NCBI GenBank assembly: GCA_902574995.1
Contig: CACGPP010000004.1
Span: 50,461-114,460 of the forward strand
DNA: 64,000 nt
Direction: 5' to 3'
DNA from: an uncultured Alphaproteobacteria bacterium
GTDB taxonomy: Bacteria; Pseudomonadota; Alphaproteobacteria; HIMB59
Shown in pieces: positions 25,473 to 34,449 of the stretch. Made by a program: the position numbers and the translations under genes. The notes beneath the pieces are model-generated. The model did no database searches. It worked only from the letters and a program-made list of their open reading frames with translations, and had not been told where the DNA came from. Positions within the stretch are counted from its first letter, which is position 1; every line of letters starts with the position of its first letter.

Positions 25473-25646
25473 ATGTCCAATAATACTCTTAATTTTATTG
25501 GATGGGTTTTATTTATTATTTCTGCCGTAGGCTTTATAATATCAAGTATTGGTAGTTTCTGGGCTATGTTTGGAAGTCTTTTTTTCTTTGTAGCTTGTTT
25601 TGTTTTTCTAATACCATTCTTTAGAAAAGAAAAAAATAAAGATTAA
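25473..25646 (+). CDS. Tiny two-helix membrane protein after tmm
   Basis: 57-residue frame from ATG at 25473, 7 bases after the tmm stop. Nearly all of it is hydrophobic: NFIGWVLFIISAVGFIISSI and GSFWAMFGSLFFFVACFVFL form two helices, ending in a basic tail FFRKEKNKD. Its TAA shares the tetranucleotide TTAA with the stop of the opposite-strand gcvT-like gene. No family recognised. Position suggests it is translated with Tmm, perhaps as a membrane anchor or amine-uptake helper; this is inference. Confidence 0.7.
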   Translation: MSNNTLNFIGWVLFIISAVGFIISSIGSFWAMFGSLFFFVACFVFLIPFFRKEKNKD

Positions 25647-26812
25647 GGAATATTTTTGTCAATCCCCTTTGGGATTAATTTTTCTTTATCGTAAAATGGT
25701 AAATCAATTATTTCGCAGTCAGCTAAATTATCATTAACAGACTCGACTTTAATTTGAAATTCTTTCCACTCACCAGGATAGTCAAAACGTACATAACCTA
25801 CATACTTTTCTAAGGTAGGAGACCAAGTTGATGCTGAAAGATATCCAATTTTTTGTTCATTTGATGATAAATAAACTTTTGCTCTTGGAATAATTTCTTT
25901 ATCGGTAGTTATACCAAATAATCTCTTTCCAAATTTTGTTGATAAAAATTCTAAAGCTTTTTTTCCAATAAAATTTTCTTTCTCTAAATCAACTAGAGAG
26001 CCTAATCCAATTTCATAAGGATTCATTGAAGAGTCAAAATCTGTGTTGTTATCTAGGATGCCTGCTTCAATTCTTCTTATATCCATTGATTCTAGACCAT
26101 CAAATGTCATACCCATCGGATATCCGATTTCACAAATAGTATCCCAAATTTTTTTATAATTAGTCTTGTTTCCTAGAGTATAAATTTCGAAGCCTAATTC
26201 AGAAGTCCATCCTGTTCTAGAGACATATACATTTTGATCAGCAATTTTTGAATAACCTGAATGATAGTATTTAAAATCATCGTTTATTTCTCCATTTGTT
26301 AGCTTTGAAATTATATCTTTAGAAATTGGACCTTGAATTTGTATCACTCGAGAATTAGGGTCAGTTATAGTAACTTCATAGTTTTTTTGATGAGCTTTTA
26401 ACCAAGTTTCAAGGGGTCCATCAGGTTGGACGTACCAAAATTTATTTTGCTCTAATCTAAAAAGTACACCATCTATAAATATTCCGCCATTTTCATAACA
26501 GGCAATTGCATATTTACCCCTGCCTACTTTCATATCTTTAATTTTGCGACAAAATATTTTATCAAGAAATTCCTCTGACTGTGGTCCCTCTATTTGAATA
26601 GGTTTTTCAGGTACATCATACATGACAGCTTTTCTTCTCAAATTCCAGTAACTATCTTTGATTTTATTTCCAACAGATATTGGAAAATAGCGATCAGCGT
26701 ATACACCATAAGAATTATCTTCTTTATGATAAAACTCAAAAAAAGGTCCTTTATCAAACCTGTTATCACTAATCGGTAAAGTTGAAGATTTATCTAAAAA
26801 AATTGAACTCAT
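25643..26812 (-). CDS. GcvT-family (THF-dependent aminomethyltransferase-like) protein
   Basis: 389-residue stand-alone GcvT-fold protein. I start at the ATG encoding MSSIFLDKSSTLP, 16 bases after the tdm stop; a longer frame (to 26878) would run into tdm. Motifs: VMYDVPEKPIQIEGPQSEEF, SRTGWTSELGFEIY and GLESMDIRRIEAGI, which match the THF-binding core of GcvT and DmdA relatives. It is not part of a glycine cleavage operon. It could accept formaldehyde or a methyl group released by Tdm, or demethylate another methylated substrate. In SAR11 a GcvT-like gene in this place is known, but I do not know a proven function. Confidence 0.78.
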   Translation of the reverse strand: MSSIFLDKSSTLPISDNRFDKGPFFEFYHKEDNSYGVYADRYFPISVGNKIKDSYWNLRRKAVMYDVPEKPIQIEGPQSEEFLDKIFCRKIKDMKVGRGKYAIACYENGGIFIDGVLFRLEQNKFWYVQPDGPLETWLKAHQKNYEVTITDPNSRVIQIQGPISKDIISKLTNGEINDDFKYYHSGYSKIADQNVYVSRTGWTSELGFEIYTLGNKTNYKKIWDTICEIGYPMGMTFDGLESMDIRRIEAGILDNNTDFDSSMNPYEIGLGSLVDLEKENFIGKKALEFLSTKFGKRLFGITTDKEIIPRAKVYLSSNEQKIGYLSASTWSPTLEKYVGYVRFDYPGEWKEFQIKVESVNDNLADCEIIDLPFYDKEKLIPKGIDKNIP

Positions 26813-26828
26813 ATAAAAGATAAAAAAA

Positions 26829-29180
26829 TTAGGATTTAACTCTTGATTTAGTTGGATCATAAAATGGGAAAGGTACAACCTTAGCCTTTATTCTTTTTTG
26901 TTGACCATCTAACTTACCTATTTCAACTTCAGTATTAAGCTCGCTGTATTTGACATTTATTTTACAAAGAGCAATATTTTTATTTAGAACAGGGGATTTC
27001 ATACCACTTGTTATAATGCCAACTTGTTCCCTTCCATTATTTGAAGGATGAACACAGTCACCATGCCCAGTAGTTTCATTACCCTCAAGCTCGAGTCCAA
27101 CTAGTTTTCTTTGAGGGTTTGCCTTTCTTTCAAGTAAAGCTTCTTTACCAATAAAGTTATCTTCTTTTGATTTGAGAGGAACTGTAAAACCAATTCCTGC
27201 CTCAAACGGATCAGTTTGATCATCAAATTCATAATTTGCAAAAACTAAACCAGCTTCAATTCTAACTAAATCCAAAGCGTCCAATCCCATAGGCACAATT
27301 CCAAACTCTTCTCCAGCTTTCATTACAGCATCCCAAACTTCAGCAGCTTTGCTCGGATGACAGAATATTTCATAACCTAGTTCACCTGTATATCCAGTTC
27401 TAGAAACCATTAAAGGAATTCCATCTAAAGTATTTAACCTAGCTATAGAAAACCTAAACCACTCTAAATCAGTCAATGATGTTTGATGAGGTGGGGTCCA
27501 GATTATCTTTTTTAATATTTCTCTACTCTTTGGCCCTTGGACAGAAACATTATGTAAATTATCAGTAGAAGATTTAATCCATACCTTTAAGTTATGTTCC
27601 TTTGCTTTTTCTCTTAACCATTCGCCACAATACTCATCACCACAAATCCACCTAAAATTATCATCCGTCATTTTGAATACTGTACCGTCATCAAGCATAC
27701 CTCCATGCTCGTAGCACATCGCAGTGTAAACAACTTGGCCAACAGATAGTTTTCTGATGTTTCTAGTGCAAGTCATTTGCAAAAGTTCTTCAGCATCTGG
27801 GCCTCTTACCTCAAACTTTCTTAGTGCTGATAGATCCATAATGATAGCCCTCTCTCTGCAAGCTTCATATTCTTGGTGCGCCCCGTGATTGTTATAATTA
27901 GAAGCTAACCAGAAGCCTTTGTACTCAACAATATTTTCAGTAAGTTTTGAAACTCTTGGGTGAAAACCAGTTTCTTTAGTTAATTTAGGTTCAGAGTCTG
28001 CTTTCATTCTAAATGCCATTCCTTTACTAAAAGGTCTATTCGGTCTATAGACTCTAACAAAAATGTCAGTAGGATTCCATCCATTAGCTGCATCTACATC
28101 GTCTGGACAGGCAGAGGAGACACAAACTAAATTTTTCAGAGCTTTAAACATCACATAGTCTCCTGGTCTAGACCATGGTTCATCAAAAATTAAAGCATTA
28201 TTTGCATCAATGGCTGTGTTGTAAAATAAATTTATAGCATTCCAACCTAGTCTTTTTCTCACAGTAAACTTATCTAATACATAATTGAAATTATCAGAGC
28301 AATTTGGATGACCAAAATAACCAATATCATCATAAAATTTTGAAGTACATGCAGTACCGAACGTATCATGTCTTCCGACAGTGTCTCTGTAGACTTCAAC
28401 CATGGGCATTTGATTTTCATCGTAATATTTAGAATGGAGACCTGGCATTGGAAAAGCACTTCCCATTAGATATCTACTATTAGTTGTATCTATTGAGAAC
28501 TCTTGGCCTTTTTGAAGACTCTCTGAGTCGAAAGCCATAAAGTCAGAACATTGTCTTCCATAAACATCAATTATCTGAATAAAATCTCCTTCTTTGACCT
28601 CATAGGCCATTGCGGTATATCTTTTAACAAAAATTTCTTCAACAGGGTCCATTAAAGGGTCTGGTAATAAAAATTCCCCCTCTTCACGTTTTTTATTTCT
28701 TTGAACAATCACTCGTAGTTCGGATGCAGGAATATTTTCATGTGTAATTTCACTTTCGCCTGGTGCAGAAATTATACAAACAATGGAGTCGTTTGTTTTA
28801 AACTCCTCAATTGAACCTGAAAGTGAATTTTTAGAAAATACTAAAATCGATTGATTAATAGACTCTACCTCATATCCAAGTTTTTTTAATTTAGTGCGTG
28901 CTATTTGAGCTGACTCCTCTTCGCTCGTAAGGATTTTTTTTGTAAATTGACCGTTGTGTTCGTTATCAAGACCTAATGCTGATAGATTACATTCTCCTTT
29001 TGAATTAAAGCATACAACCTCAGCCTGTTGATGGCCTTCTAAATTAATTATTTTAAATTTATCATCTGGTTCTAATTTTAATGTGAGAGAACCTCCGCCA
29101 GTTACCAAATAATTTTCTAAGTCGTCACCAAGAGCTGGTAATCCAGGTTCATAAGGTTGAGTAACTCTTGGGATGATCAT
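26829..29180 (-). CDS. tdm: Trimethylamine N-oxide demethylase
   Basis: 783-residue two-domain enzyme that splits TMAO into dimethylamine and formaldehyde. The N-terminal half is a DUF1989 zinc domain; the C-terminal half (about 400-780) is GcvT-like and binds tetrahydrofolate, which can trap formaldehyde. Three cysteines, C278 (GTACTS), C294 (HPNCSD) and C358 (SSACPD), have spacings of 16 and 64. These equal the spacings I recall for the zinc ligands of characterised Tdm. Length is right. It lies 3 bases downstream of tmoV in one minus-strand unit with the transporter. Confidence 0.93.
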   Translation of the reverse strand: MIIPRVTQPYEPGLPALGDDLENYLVTGGGSLTLKLEPDDKFKIINLEGHQQAEVVCFNSKGECNLSALGLDNEHNGQFTKKILTSEEESAQIARTKLKKLGYEVESINQSILVFSKNSLSGSIEEFKTNDSIVCIISAPGESEITHENIPASELRVIVQRNKKREEGEFLLPDPLMDPVEEIFVKRYTAMAYEVKEGDFIQIIDVYGRQCSDFMAFDSESLQKGQEFSIDTTNSRYLMGSAFPMPGLHSKYYDENQMPMVEVYRDTVGRHDTFGTACTSKFYDDIGYFGHPNCSDNFNYVLDKFTVRKRLGWNAINLFYNTAIDANNALIFDEPWSRPGDYVMFKALKNLVCVSSACPDDVDAANGWNPTDIFVRVYRPNRPFSKGMAFRMKADSEPKLTKETGFHPRVSKLTENIVEYKGFWLASNYNNHGAHQEYEACRERAIIMDLSALRKFEVRGPDAEELLQMTCTRNIRKLSVGQVVYTAMCYEHGGMLDDGTVFKMTDDNFRWICGDEYCGEWLREKAKEHNLKVWIKSSTDNLHNVSVQGPKSREILKKIIWTPPHQTSLTDLEWFRFSIARLNTLDGIPLMVSRTGYTGELGYEIFCHPSKAAEVWDAVMKAGEEFGIVPMGLDALDLVRIEAGLVFANYEFDDQTDPFEAGIGFTVPLKSKEDNFIGKEALLERKANPQRKLVGLELEGNETTGHGDCVHPSNNGREQVGIITSGMKSPVLNKNIALCKINVKYSELNTEVEIGKLDGQQKRIKAKVVPFPFYDPTKSRVKS

Positions 29181-29183
29181 TCT

Positions 29184-31259
29184 CTATGCTAACCCAAGAG
29201 CTTTTTTTCTTTCCTCTGCCCAATTTCTAACAATAACATCTACACATATAGCTATTAAAGAGACAAATATTCCAAGTGTTAAAGCGACACCTGCGCCGTC
29301 TTTTGTTCTAGATAAAGCACCAAAAATAATTTGTCCTAGGTCTTCAGTTCCTATAAGTGCACCTAAAATTACCATTTGAAGAGAAAATACAACTGTTTGG
29401 TTGACTCCCAACATTACTGTTGGGAAAGCAATGGGTATTTCAATATTTGTCCATCGTTGAAAAGCTGAAACTCCTGACATAGTTCCAGCCTCGTGGAGAG
29501 ATAGTGGAACACTTTTTAAACCCCAAACTGTATATCTTGTTGCTGGGACTGTAGCATAAACTATAGCTGCAATTAGCACTGAAGTGTCTGTGATATTAAA
29601 TAAAAATATAACTGGAATTAGGTAAACGAAAGAAGGGAATGTTTCAAAAAAATCGCAGAAAGATAATAGTATTCTTCCACCTCTTTCAGTTCTACCAAAT
29701 ATTGAACCTAAAATAATTCCATTAAGTGAAGCCATAATTACGGCAAATGAGCCCATATACATTGTAATTAAAGCTCTGTCCCAATATTCAGATAATGCAA
29801 TAAACAATAACATACCACCAACGATCAAAGCAGTTCTTGCATTACCTACAATATACGCTGCACCCATCGCAAGAGTAAATGTTGCAATAACTGGCATACC
29901 TAAGTAGGCATGTTTCATTGGTCCTAATACTTGCGTTAGTAAAAACTTATTAAAAGAATTTAATGAGTAAAAAAATGTCTCCCAAACCCAGTCAACTGCG
30001 CCATCAATGTAATGAGCTATTGTTAAACCTTTTTCTATGGGAATAACATATAAGTAATTTATTTTATCAAAGTAACCACCAGATATAAAAGCAATGATTG
30101 AAAAAATGACGACAGAAATAGCAAAAATAATTAATAATTTATATCTTTGGAAGAATGTTAAATTTTCAAAATAGTCTTTTTGTTTATCAGCCCAAGCTTT
30201 TGTAAATCTATCGAGGATAACCGCGATAATAACAATACACAAACCTGCCTCTGCTGCTTTTCCAATCTTTAAACTGTTGAGTGCAATTTTTAAATTCAAA
30301 CCTAAGCCTTTAGCTCCTACAAATGAAGCAATGACAACCATTGCTAGACATTGCATGATAACTGTATTTACGCCATTAAGAATATCTCTTCTAGCTGCTG
30401 GAATTAAAACTTTAAAAAGTAATTGAGGTTTTGTACACCCACTCATTAAGCCTGCTTCAACAACTTCAGGAGAAATTCTTTTCAGTCCAAGAATTGTGTT
30501 TCTTATCATAGGTGGGGTTGCAATGATAATAGTAGCGATTGAACCAGCGTGATCTCCTAGTCCAAATAAAGCAATAATTGGAACTAAATATGCAAACTGA
30601 GGCATAGTCTGCATAACATTTAAAACTGGTTGTAAGGCAGTCTCGACTTTTTTATCAAGGTATCCCCAAATTCCAAAAGAAAGACCAAGAACGAAACAAA
30701 TTGGCGTAGTAATCAACACAAATGACAATGTTTGAATTGACGGAACGTAATTTCCAAATACCGAAATGTATAATGCACCTATACCACCTAAAAGCCCAAG
30801 CCTGATACCATTTAGCTGGTATCCAAGAAGAAATGCACCCACAGTTGTTGCTGTCCAAGGCAATGCAGGCCAACTTAACCAATCATTTTCTTTTAGCCAT
30901 GAGTCGCTTACAAATACGTCTATTATTTTATCTCCACCTAATAAGAGTTCTCTTACGACAGTGATTAAAAAGAGCAAGCCTTGTGAAACAGCTTTAGTGA
31001 ATTCTCTAAAAGCAGCTTTTTCTTCGTACATTTCAAAGACTGGATCCCAAACCTTTAATGGGAACCACTCATATAAAGCATTAAAGATTACATTATTAAT
31101 TGCTAATGGAATTCCTTTAAGGACTGATGGGAGTCTCCATAAATAATTATTTTCACTTTGTGGGATAAGAAAATAAAGAATAAGAAAAATAAATATTAGA
31201 ATGCCAAATTGAGCTGGCTTAGAATTTCTTATAGTTTCTAAGTAGTTCTTATCCACCAA
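29184..31259 (-). CDS. tmoV: TMAO/betaine ABC transporter, fused permease
   Basis: 691-residue inner-membrane protein made of two tandem binding-protein-dependent permease halves. Each has an EAA-type loop: VVEAGLMSGCTKPQLLFKVL in the first half and LHEAGTMSGVSAFQRWTNIE in the second. About 12 or more hydrophobic segments. This doubled ProW-like permease is characteristic of TmoV. With TmoW and TmoX it imports TMAO; the SAR11 orthologue is reported to be multifunctional and to take glycine betaine too. It overlaps tmoW by 11 bases and is followed by tdm. Confidence 0.9.
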   Translation of the reverse strand: MVDKNYLETIRNSKPAQFGILIFIFLILYFLIPQSENNYLWRLPSVLKGIPLAINNVIFNALYEWFPLKVWDPVFEMYEEKAAFREFTKAVSQGLLFLITVVRELLLGGDKIIDVFVSDSWLKENDWLSWPALPWTATTVGAFLLGYQLNGIRLGLLGGIGALYISVFGNYVPSIQTLSFVLITTPICFVLGLSFGIWGYLDKKVETALQPVLNVMQTMPQFAYLVPIIALFGLGDHAGSIATIIIATPPMIRNTILGLKRISPEVVEAGLMSGCTKPQLLFKVLIPAARRDILNGVNTVIMQCLAMVVIASFVGAKGLGLNLKIALNSLKIGKAAEAGLCIVIIAVILDRFTKAWADKQKDYFENLTFFQRYKLLIIFAISVVIFSIIAFISGGYFDKINYLYVIPIEKGLTIAHYIDGAVDWVWETFFYSLNSFNKFLLTQVLGPMKHAYLGMPVIATFTLAMGAAYIVGNARTALIVGGMLLFIALSEYWDRALITMYMGSFAVIMASLNGIILGSIFGRTERGGRILLSFCDFFETFPSFVYLIPVIFLFNITDTSVLIAAIVYATVPATRYTVWGLKSVPLSLHEAGTMSGVSAFQRWTNIEIPIAFPTVMLGVNQTVVFSLQMVILGALIGTEDLGQIIFGALSRTKDGAGVALTLGIFVSLIAICVDVIVRNWAEERKKALGLA

Positions 31260-32265
31260 ATAAAACTTTTATTACTTTTGAAGGGTTGATTGATCCAACT
31301 TCTGAACTGTCTTTAGGATCTATAACTTTTATTATCTCTTTACTATTGAGAATTTTTTCAGCAACACTCTCTATAATGTCGTCTTTAGATACTTTTAAAT
31401 TGTCTGAAGCATTTGTGTCCTTAGGGTCCATTATAGACTCTATTTTTAATACTTTTTCTCTAGGAACATCTTCTGTAAATTTTTTAACATAATCAGTTGC
31501 GGGGTTTAAAACAATATTACCTGGGGTATCTAATTGTTCAATTATTCCATCTTTCATAATTGCAATACGATCAGCTAATCTAAGAGCCTCATCAAAATCG
31601 TGAGTAACAAACATAATTGTTTTGTTAAGAACCCCTTGAAGTCTTAAAAATTCATCCTGCATTTCTTTTCGAATTAAAGGATCTAATGCAGAGAATGGTT
31701 CATCTAAAAACCAAATGTCTGGCTCAACTGCCAGTGATCTAGCTATACCTACTCTTTGTTGCTGTCCACCAGATAACTCTCTTGGAAAGTAATTTTCTCT
31801 TCCTTTGAGCCCAACCAATTCGACCATTTCTAAAGCCTTGTACATACTATTTTCTGTACTGACTCCTTTTACCTGCAAGGGGAAGGCAATATTTTCAATG
31901 ACTGTTTTATGAGGAAGTAGGGCAAAATTTTGAAAAACCATTCCCATTTTCTCTCTTCTAAGCTCAACTAATTGTTTGTTGTTCATTAAGCAAATATCCT
32001 CACCGTCAACTAATATTTTACCTGCGGTTGCGTCAGTCAATCTTGAAATGCATCTCAATAAGGTGGATTTTCCTGAGCCTGATAGGCCCATGACAACTAA
32101 CATCTCTCCTTTTTCAACATCAAAAGAGGCATTATTTACACCCACTATACATCCTGCATCTTGAAATTGTTTAGCATCCACAGACCCATTAGAGTCTGCT
32201 AATAGCTTGTTCGCATTGGCGCCAAAGATCTTGTAGACAGAATCGCAACTAATAGTTGGTGACAT
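31249..32265 (-). CDS. tmoW: TMAO/betaine ABC transporter, ATPase
   Basis: 338-residue ProV-type ATP-binding subunit. Walker A is GLSGSGKST, the signature is ELSGGQQQRVG, and Walker B is IWFLDEPFSALD followed by the H-loop FVTHDFDEAL. A C-terminal extension of about 80 residues after the ATPase core is typical of osmolyte-type ATPases, which often carry regulatory domains there. It follows tmoX after a hairpin terminator-like element (32296-32323), so it is probably expressed at a lower level than the binding protein. Confidence 0.93.
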   Translation of the reverse strand: MSPTISCDSVYKIFGANANKLLADSNGSVDAKQFQDAGCIVGVNNASFDVEKGEMLVVMGLSGSGKSTLLRCISRLTDATAGKILVDGEDICLMNNKQLVELRREKMGMVFQNFALLPHKTVIENIAFPLQVKGVSTENSMYKALEMVELVGLKGRENYFPRELSGGQQQRVGIARSLAVEPDIWFLDEPFSALDPLIRKEMQDEFLRLQGVLNKTIMFVTHDFDEALRLADRIAIMKDGIIEQLDTPGNIVLNPATDYVKKFTEDVPREKVLKIESIMDPKDTNASDNLKVSKDDIIESVAEKILNSKEIIKVIDPKDSSEVGSINPSKVIKVLFGG

Positions 32266-32295
32266 AAGATTAACCTATCAAAAAAAATTAAAAGT

Positions 32296-32323
32296 AAAAT
32301 CCTCCCATTTAAGGGAGGATTTT
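32296..32323 (-). terminator. Hairpin between tmoX and tmoW
   Basis: Perfect 11-bp stem, AAAATCCTCCC and GGGAGGATTTT, with a 6-base loop. On the minus strand it follows the tmoX stop by 12 bases and is trailed by T-rich sequence (TTTTACTTTTAATTTTTTT). It fits a leaky intrinsic terminator that lets the binding protein be made in excess over the ATPase and permease. Confidence 0.85.
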
Positions 32324-32335
32324 AAAAATATTATA

Positions 32336-33277
32336 TTACTTCATGAAGAGATCGATTTGATCTCTGTTATTAGCAATATATGCAGTAGCTGCCTCTGCGT
32401 GAGTCATACCACCATTATCAACATAGTTAGCCATTTCACCAATGTTACCTGATGTAAATTCCATTTTTGTGTAGAACTTATATGCAGATGTATGAGTGAT
32501 TGGGAACTTGATGTGTGCTGCTTTTTTTAACCAACCAATTGGTGAACCACAACCAGTTGTCTCAACAGAACCGCCGTCTTCAATTCTACAACCTTGGTAG
32601 AAAGGTGGGAATTCAATAAATACAAATCCCTCAGCATCAGTAAAGTTTGGTGTCCAGTTAAAGATCACTGTTCCTCTACCTTCTTTTTTTGCAGCTGCTA
32701 GTTCTGCCCATAGTGCATCAGCACTACCAGCAAACTTAACCATCCACTGATCATCTAAGCCAAGACCTTTTAGTCTGTTAGGCATCACATCAGTGTGCCA
32801 TTCATAAGGACCCTCTAGCCATCTACCTTTACCTTCAGAGTCAGGTGTAGCAAAGTTAGCTTGACACTCAGGAGATTTTAAAGCTTCCCAATTTGGAAGA
32901 CCTGGACATAAATTTTCATCAATAACCCATTGTGGAACACCCATATCTTCAAGAGTTGGAGCTAAGTGTGAACCAGCATCGATTAAACCACCTTTATCCA
33001 TAGCTTCATAAAATGGTTTAGCCATAGTTGACTGCCATGTTTCATGAGCAACGTGAAGCTCACCTACTCTGACAGCTTCATATCTTGTTGCTGACTCAGC
33101 AGGGACTAATTCAACATCATAACCAAGCTCTTCAAAAGCTTGTGCCATAACGTTAGCCATAACGATTTGGCTTGACCAGTTTAAAACTGGAATTCTAATC
33201 GGGTCTGCCGCTTTTGCTACAGTTGTAAAACCAGCAAACAGGACTAGAGCGTAAAATAATGAAATAAATTTTTTCAT
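32336..33277 (-). CDS. tmoX: TMAO/betaine ABC transporter, periplasmic binding protein
   Basis: 313-residue ProX/OpuAC-type binding protein. The signal peptide MKKFISLFYALVLFAGFTTV ends at AKA (residue 23). The mature part is rich in tryptophans (VLNWSSQ, HETWQST, GPYEWHTDV, IFNWTPNF), as expected for an aromatic cage around a quaternary amine. First gene of the tmoXWV-tdm-gcvT unit. The Shine-Dalgarno is AGGAGGAG; a TATAAT-like -10 lies at 33295-33300. A half-conserved IclR-type site is about 75 bases upstream (33350). Ligand could be TMAO, glycine betaine or both. Confidence 0.92.
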   Translation of the reverse strand: MKKFISLFYALVLFAGFTTVAKAADPIRIPVLNWSSQIVMANVMAQAFEELGYDVELVPAESATRYEAVRVGELHVAHETWQSTMAKPFYEAMDKGGLIDAGSHLAPTLEDMGVPQWVIDENLCPGLPNWEALKSPECQANFATPDSEGKGRWLEGPYEWHTDVMPNRLKGLGLDDQWMVKFAGSADALWAELAAAKKEGRGTVIFNWTPNFTDAEGFVFIEFPPFYQGCRIEDGGSVETTGCGSPIGWLKKAAHIKFPITHTSAYKFYTKMEFTSGNIGEMANYVDNGGMTHAEAATAYIANNRDQIDLFMK

Positions 33278-33349
33278 TTACTCCTCCTATATCTATTATA
33301 ATAGTAGAAGTAATATAGGGCATAAGACAACAAGGTTGAAGCCTTAAAA

Positions 33350-33367
33350 TCCATAATATGAAACAAC
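33350..33367. promoter_or_regulatory. IclR-type operator half-conserved site by tmoX
   Basis: The 18-mer TCCATAATATGAAACAAC is identical to part of the tmm/mgdA operator (24017-24034). The right half (ATGAAACA) is perfect; the left half is weaker (4 of 8). It lies 73 bases upstream of tmoX and overlaps the proposed ATG of the divergent alr gene. Confidence 0.6.
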
Positions 33368-34446
33368 TAGTCTTTAAAAAAAACCAAAAAATCAACAAAA
33401 AAATGATTTTTGTGAGTAAAGAAAATCTGTCGCATAATTACAGGCAAATCAATAAGTTTTCAGGTAATTCAAAAATTATAAGCGTAATAAAAGGTGATGG
33501 CTATGGGCACGGCCTTTTGGAATGTTGCAAAATATTAAAAACTAATAAATGTAAAGATTTTTATGTTGCTAGGTTAGATGATGCTATCAAACTGAGAGAA
33601 AATTTTAAAAATATAAATATCTACCTGTTATCAGGTGTGATTTCAAATAATGATTTAAAAGAAATAAAAAAATATAAAATAACTCCTATTATTAATAATG
33701 TCGATCAATTATCCTTATTAAAAACTTCACAAAAACTTAAGTACGTTTTGCATATTGATACAGGAATGAATCGTCTTGGATTGCAGTCAAGCGAACTTGA
33801 GAAATATTCAAATTTAATCGATAAAAAGAATATTATTTTTTTAATGTCTCACCTATCTTCTGCAGATGATTTAAAAAAAAATGAGTCAAGTAAACAATTA
33901 AATAAACTTATTGACGTAAATAAAAATTTTAATTTACCTTTAAGCATAGCTAATTCATCTGGAATTTTTTTAGGAAAGCGATATCATTTAAATTATGTAA
34001 GACCTGGAAAAAGTCTATACGGAATTAATCCTTTCTATAAAAAAAGATTTAACTTAAGACAGGTTATGAGTATTTACTCACCTATATTACAAGTTCAAAA
34101 TGTCAGAAAAGGAAATTCAATTGGCTACAGCCAAACTTATAAACTTAAAAGAGACTTAAAAGTTGCAACAATAGATTTTGGTTACTCTGATGGATTTCTT
34201 AGAAGCGGAAGTAACAAAGCATCTGTTTATATAGATAAATTTCAATGTAGAATTTTAGGAAGAGTTTCAATGGACTTGATCACGATTGATGTGTCTAAAG
34301 TTCCCAATAACAAATTGTATCTGGGCAAACCTGTCGAAATAATTGGAAGTAATCAACGATATGAGAGAATTGCATACGAAACTGGGACTAATGAACACGA
34401 GATTTTAATTTCTTTAGGCAGGAACTTAAGAAAAGTATATATATAA
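33358..34446 (+). CDS. alr: Alanine racemase
   Basis: 362-residue PLP enzyme that interconverts L- and D-alanine for peptidoglycan. The PLP lysine is in SVIKGDGYGHG (Lys45), and the catalytic tyrosine region is NSIGYSQTYK. The motifs HIDTGMNRLG and VRPGKSLYG are also present. The first ATG (33358) lies inside an operator-like sequence; the second Met (33403, MIFVSKENLSHNY) is also plausible as start because alanine racemases often begin close to that point. Neither has a clear Shine-Dalgarno. Followed 3 bases later by an acyl-CoA dehydrogenase gene. Confidence 0.92.
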   Translation: MKQLVFKKNQKINKKMIFVSKENLSHNYRQINKFSGNSKIISVIKGDGYGHGLLECCKILKTNKCKDFYVARLDDAIKLRENFKNINIYLLSGVISNNDLKEIKKYKITPIINNVDQLSLLKTSQKLKYVLHIDTGMNRLGLQSSELEKYSNLIDKKNIIFLMSHLSSADDLKKNESSKQLNKLIDVNKNFNLPLSIANSSGIFLGKRYHLNYVRPGKSLYGINPFYKKRFNLRQVMSIYSPILQVQNVRKGNSIGYSQTYKLKRDLKVATIDFGYSDGFLRSGSNKASVYIDKFQCRILGRVSMDLITIDVSKVPNNKLYLGKPVEIIGSNQRYERIAYETGTNEHEILISLGRNLRKVYI

Positions 34447-34449
34447 GTC

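Noticed and set aside
26813..26878. N-terminal extension of the GcvT-like protein into tdm
   Set aside because: It would overlap the tdm end by 50 bases; the Met at 26812 starts where family similarity begins.
30766..31146. 126-residue plus-strand frame opposite tmoV
   Set aside because: Mirror of permease helices, no ribosome binding site or recognisable domain.
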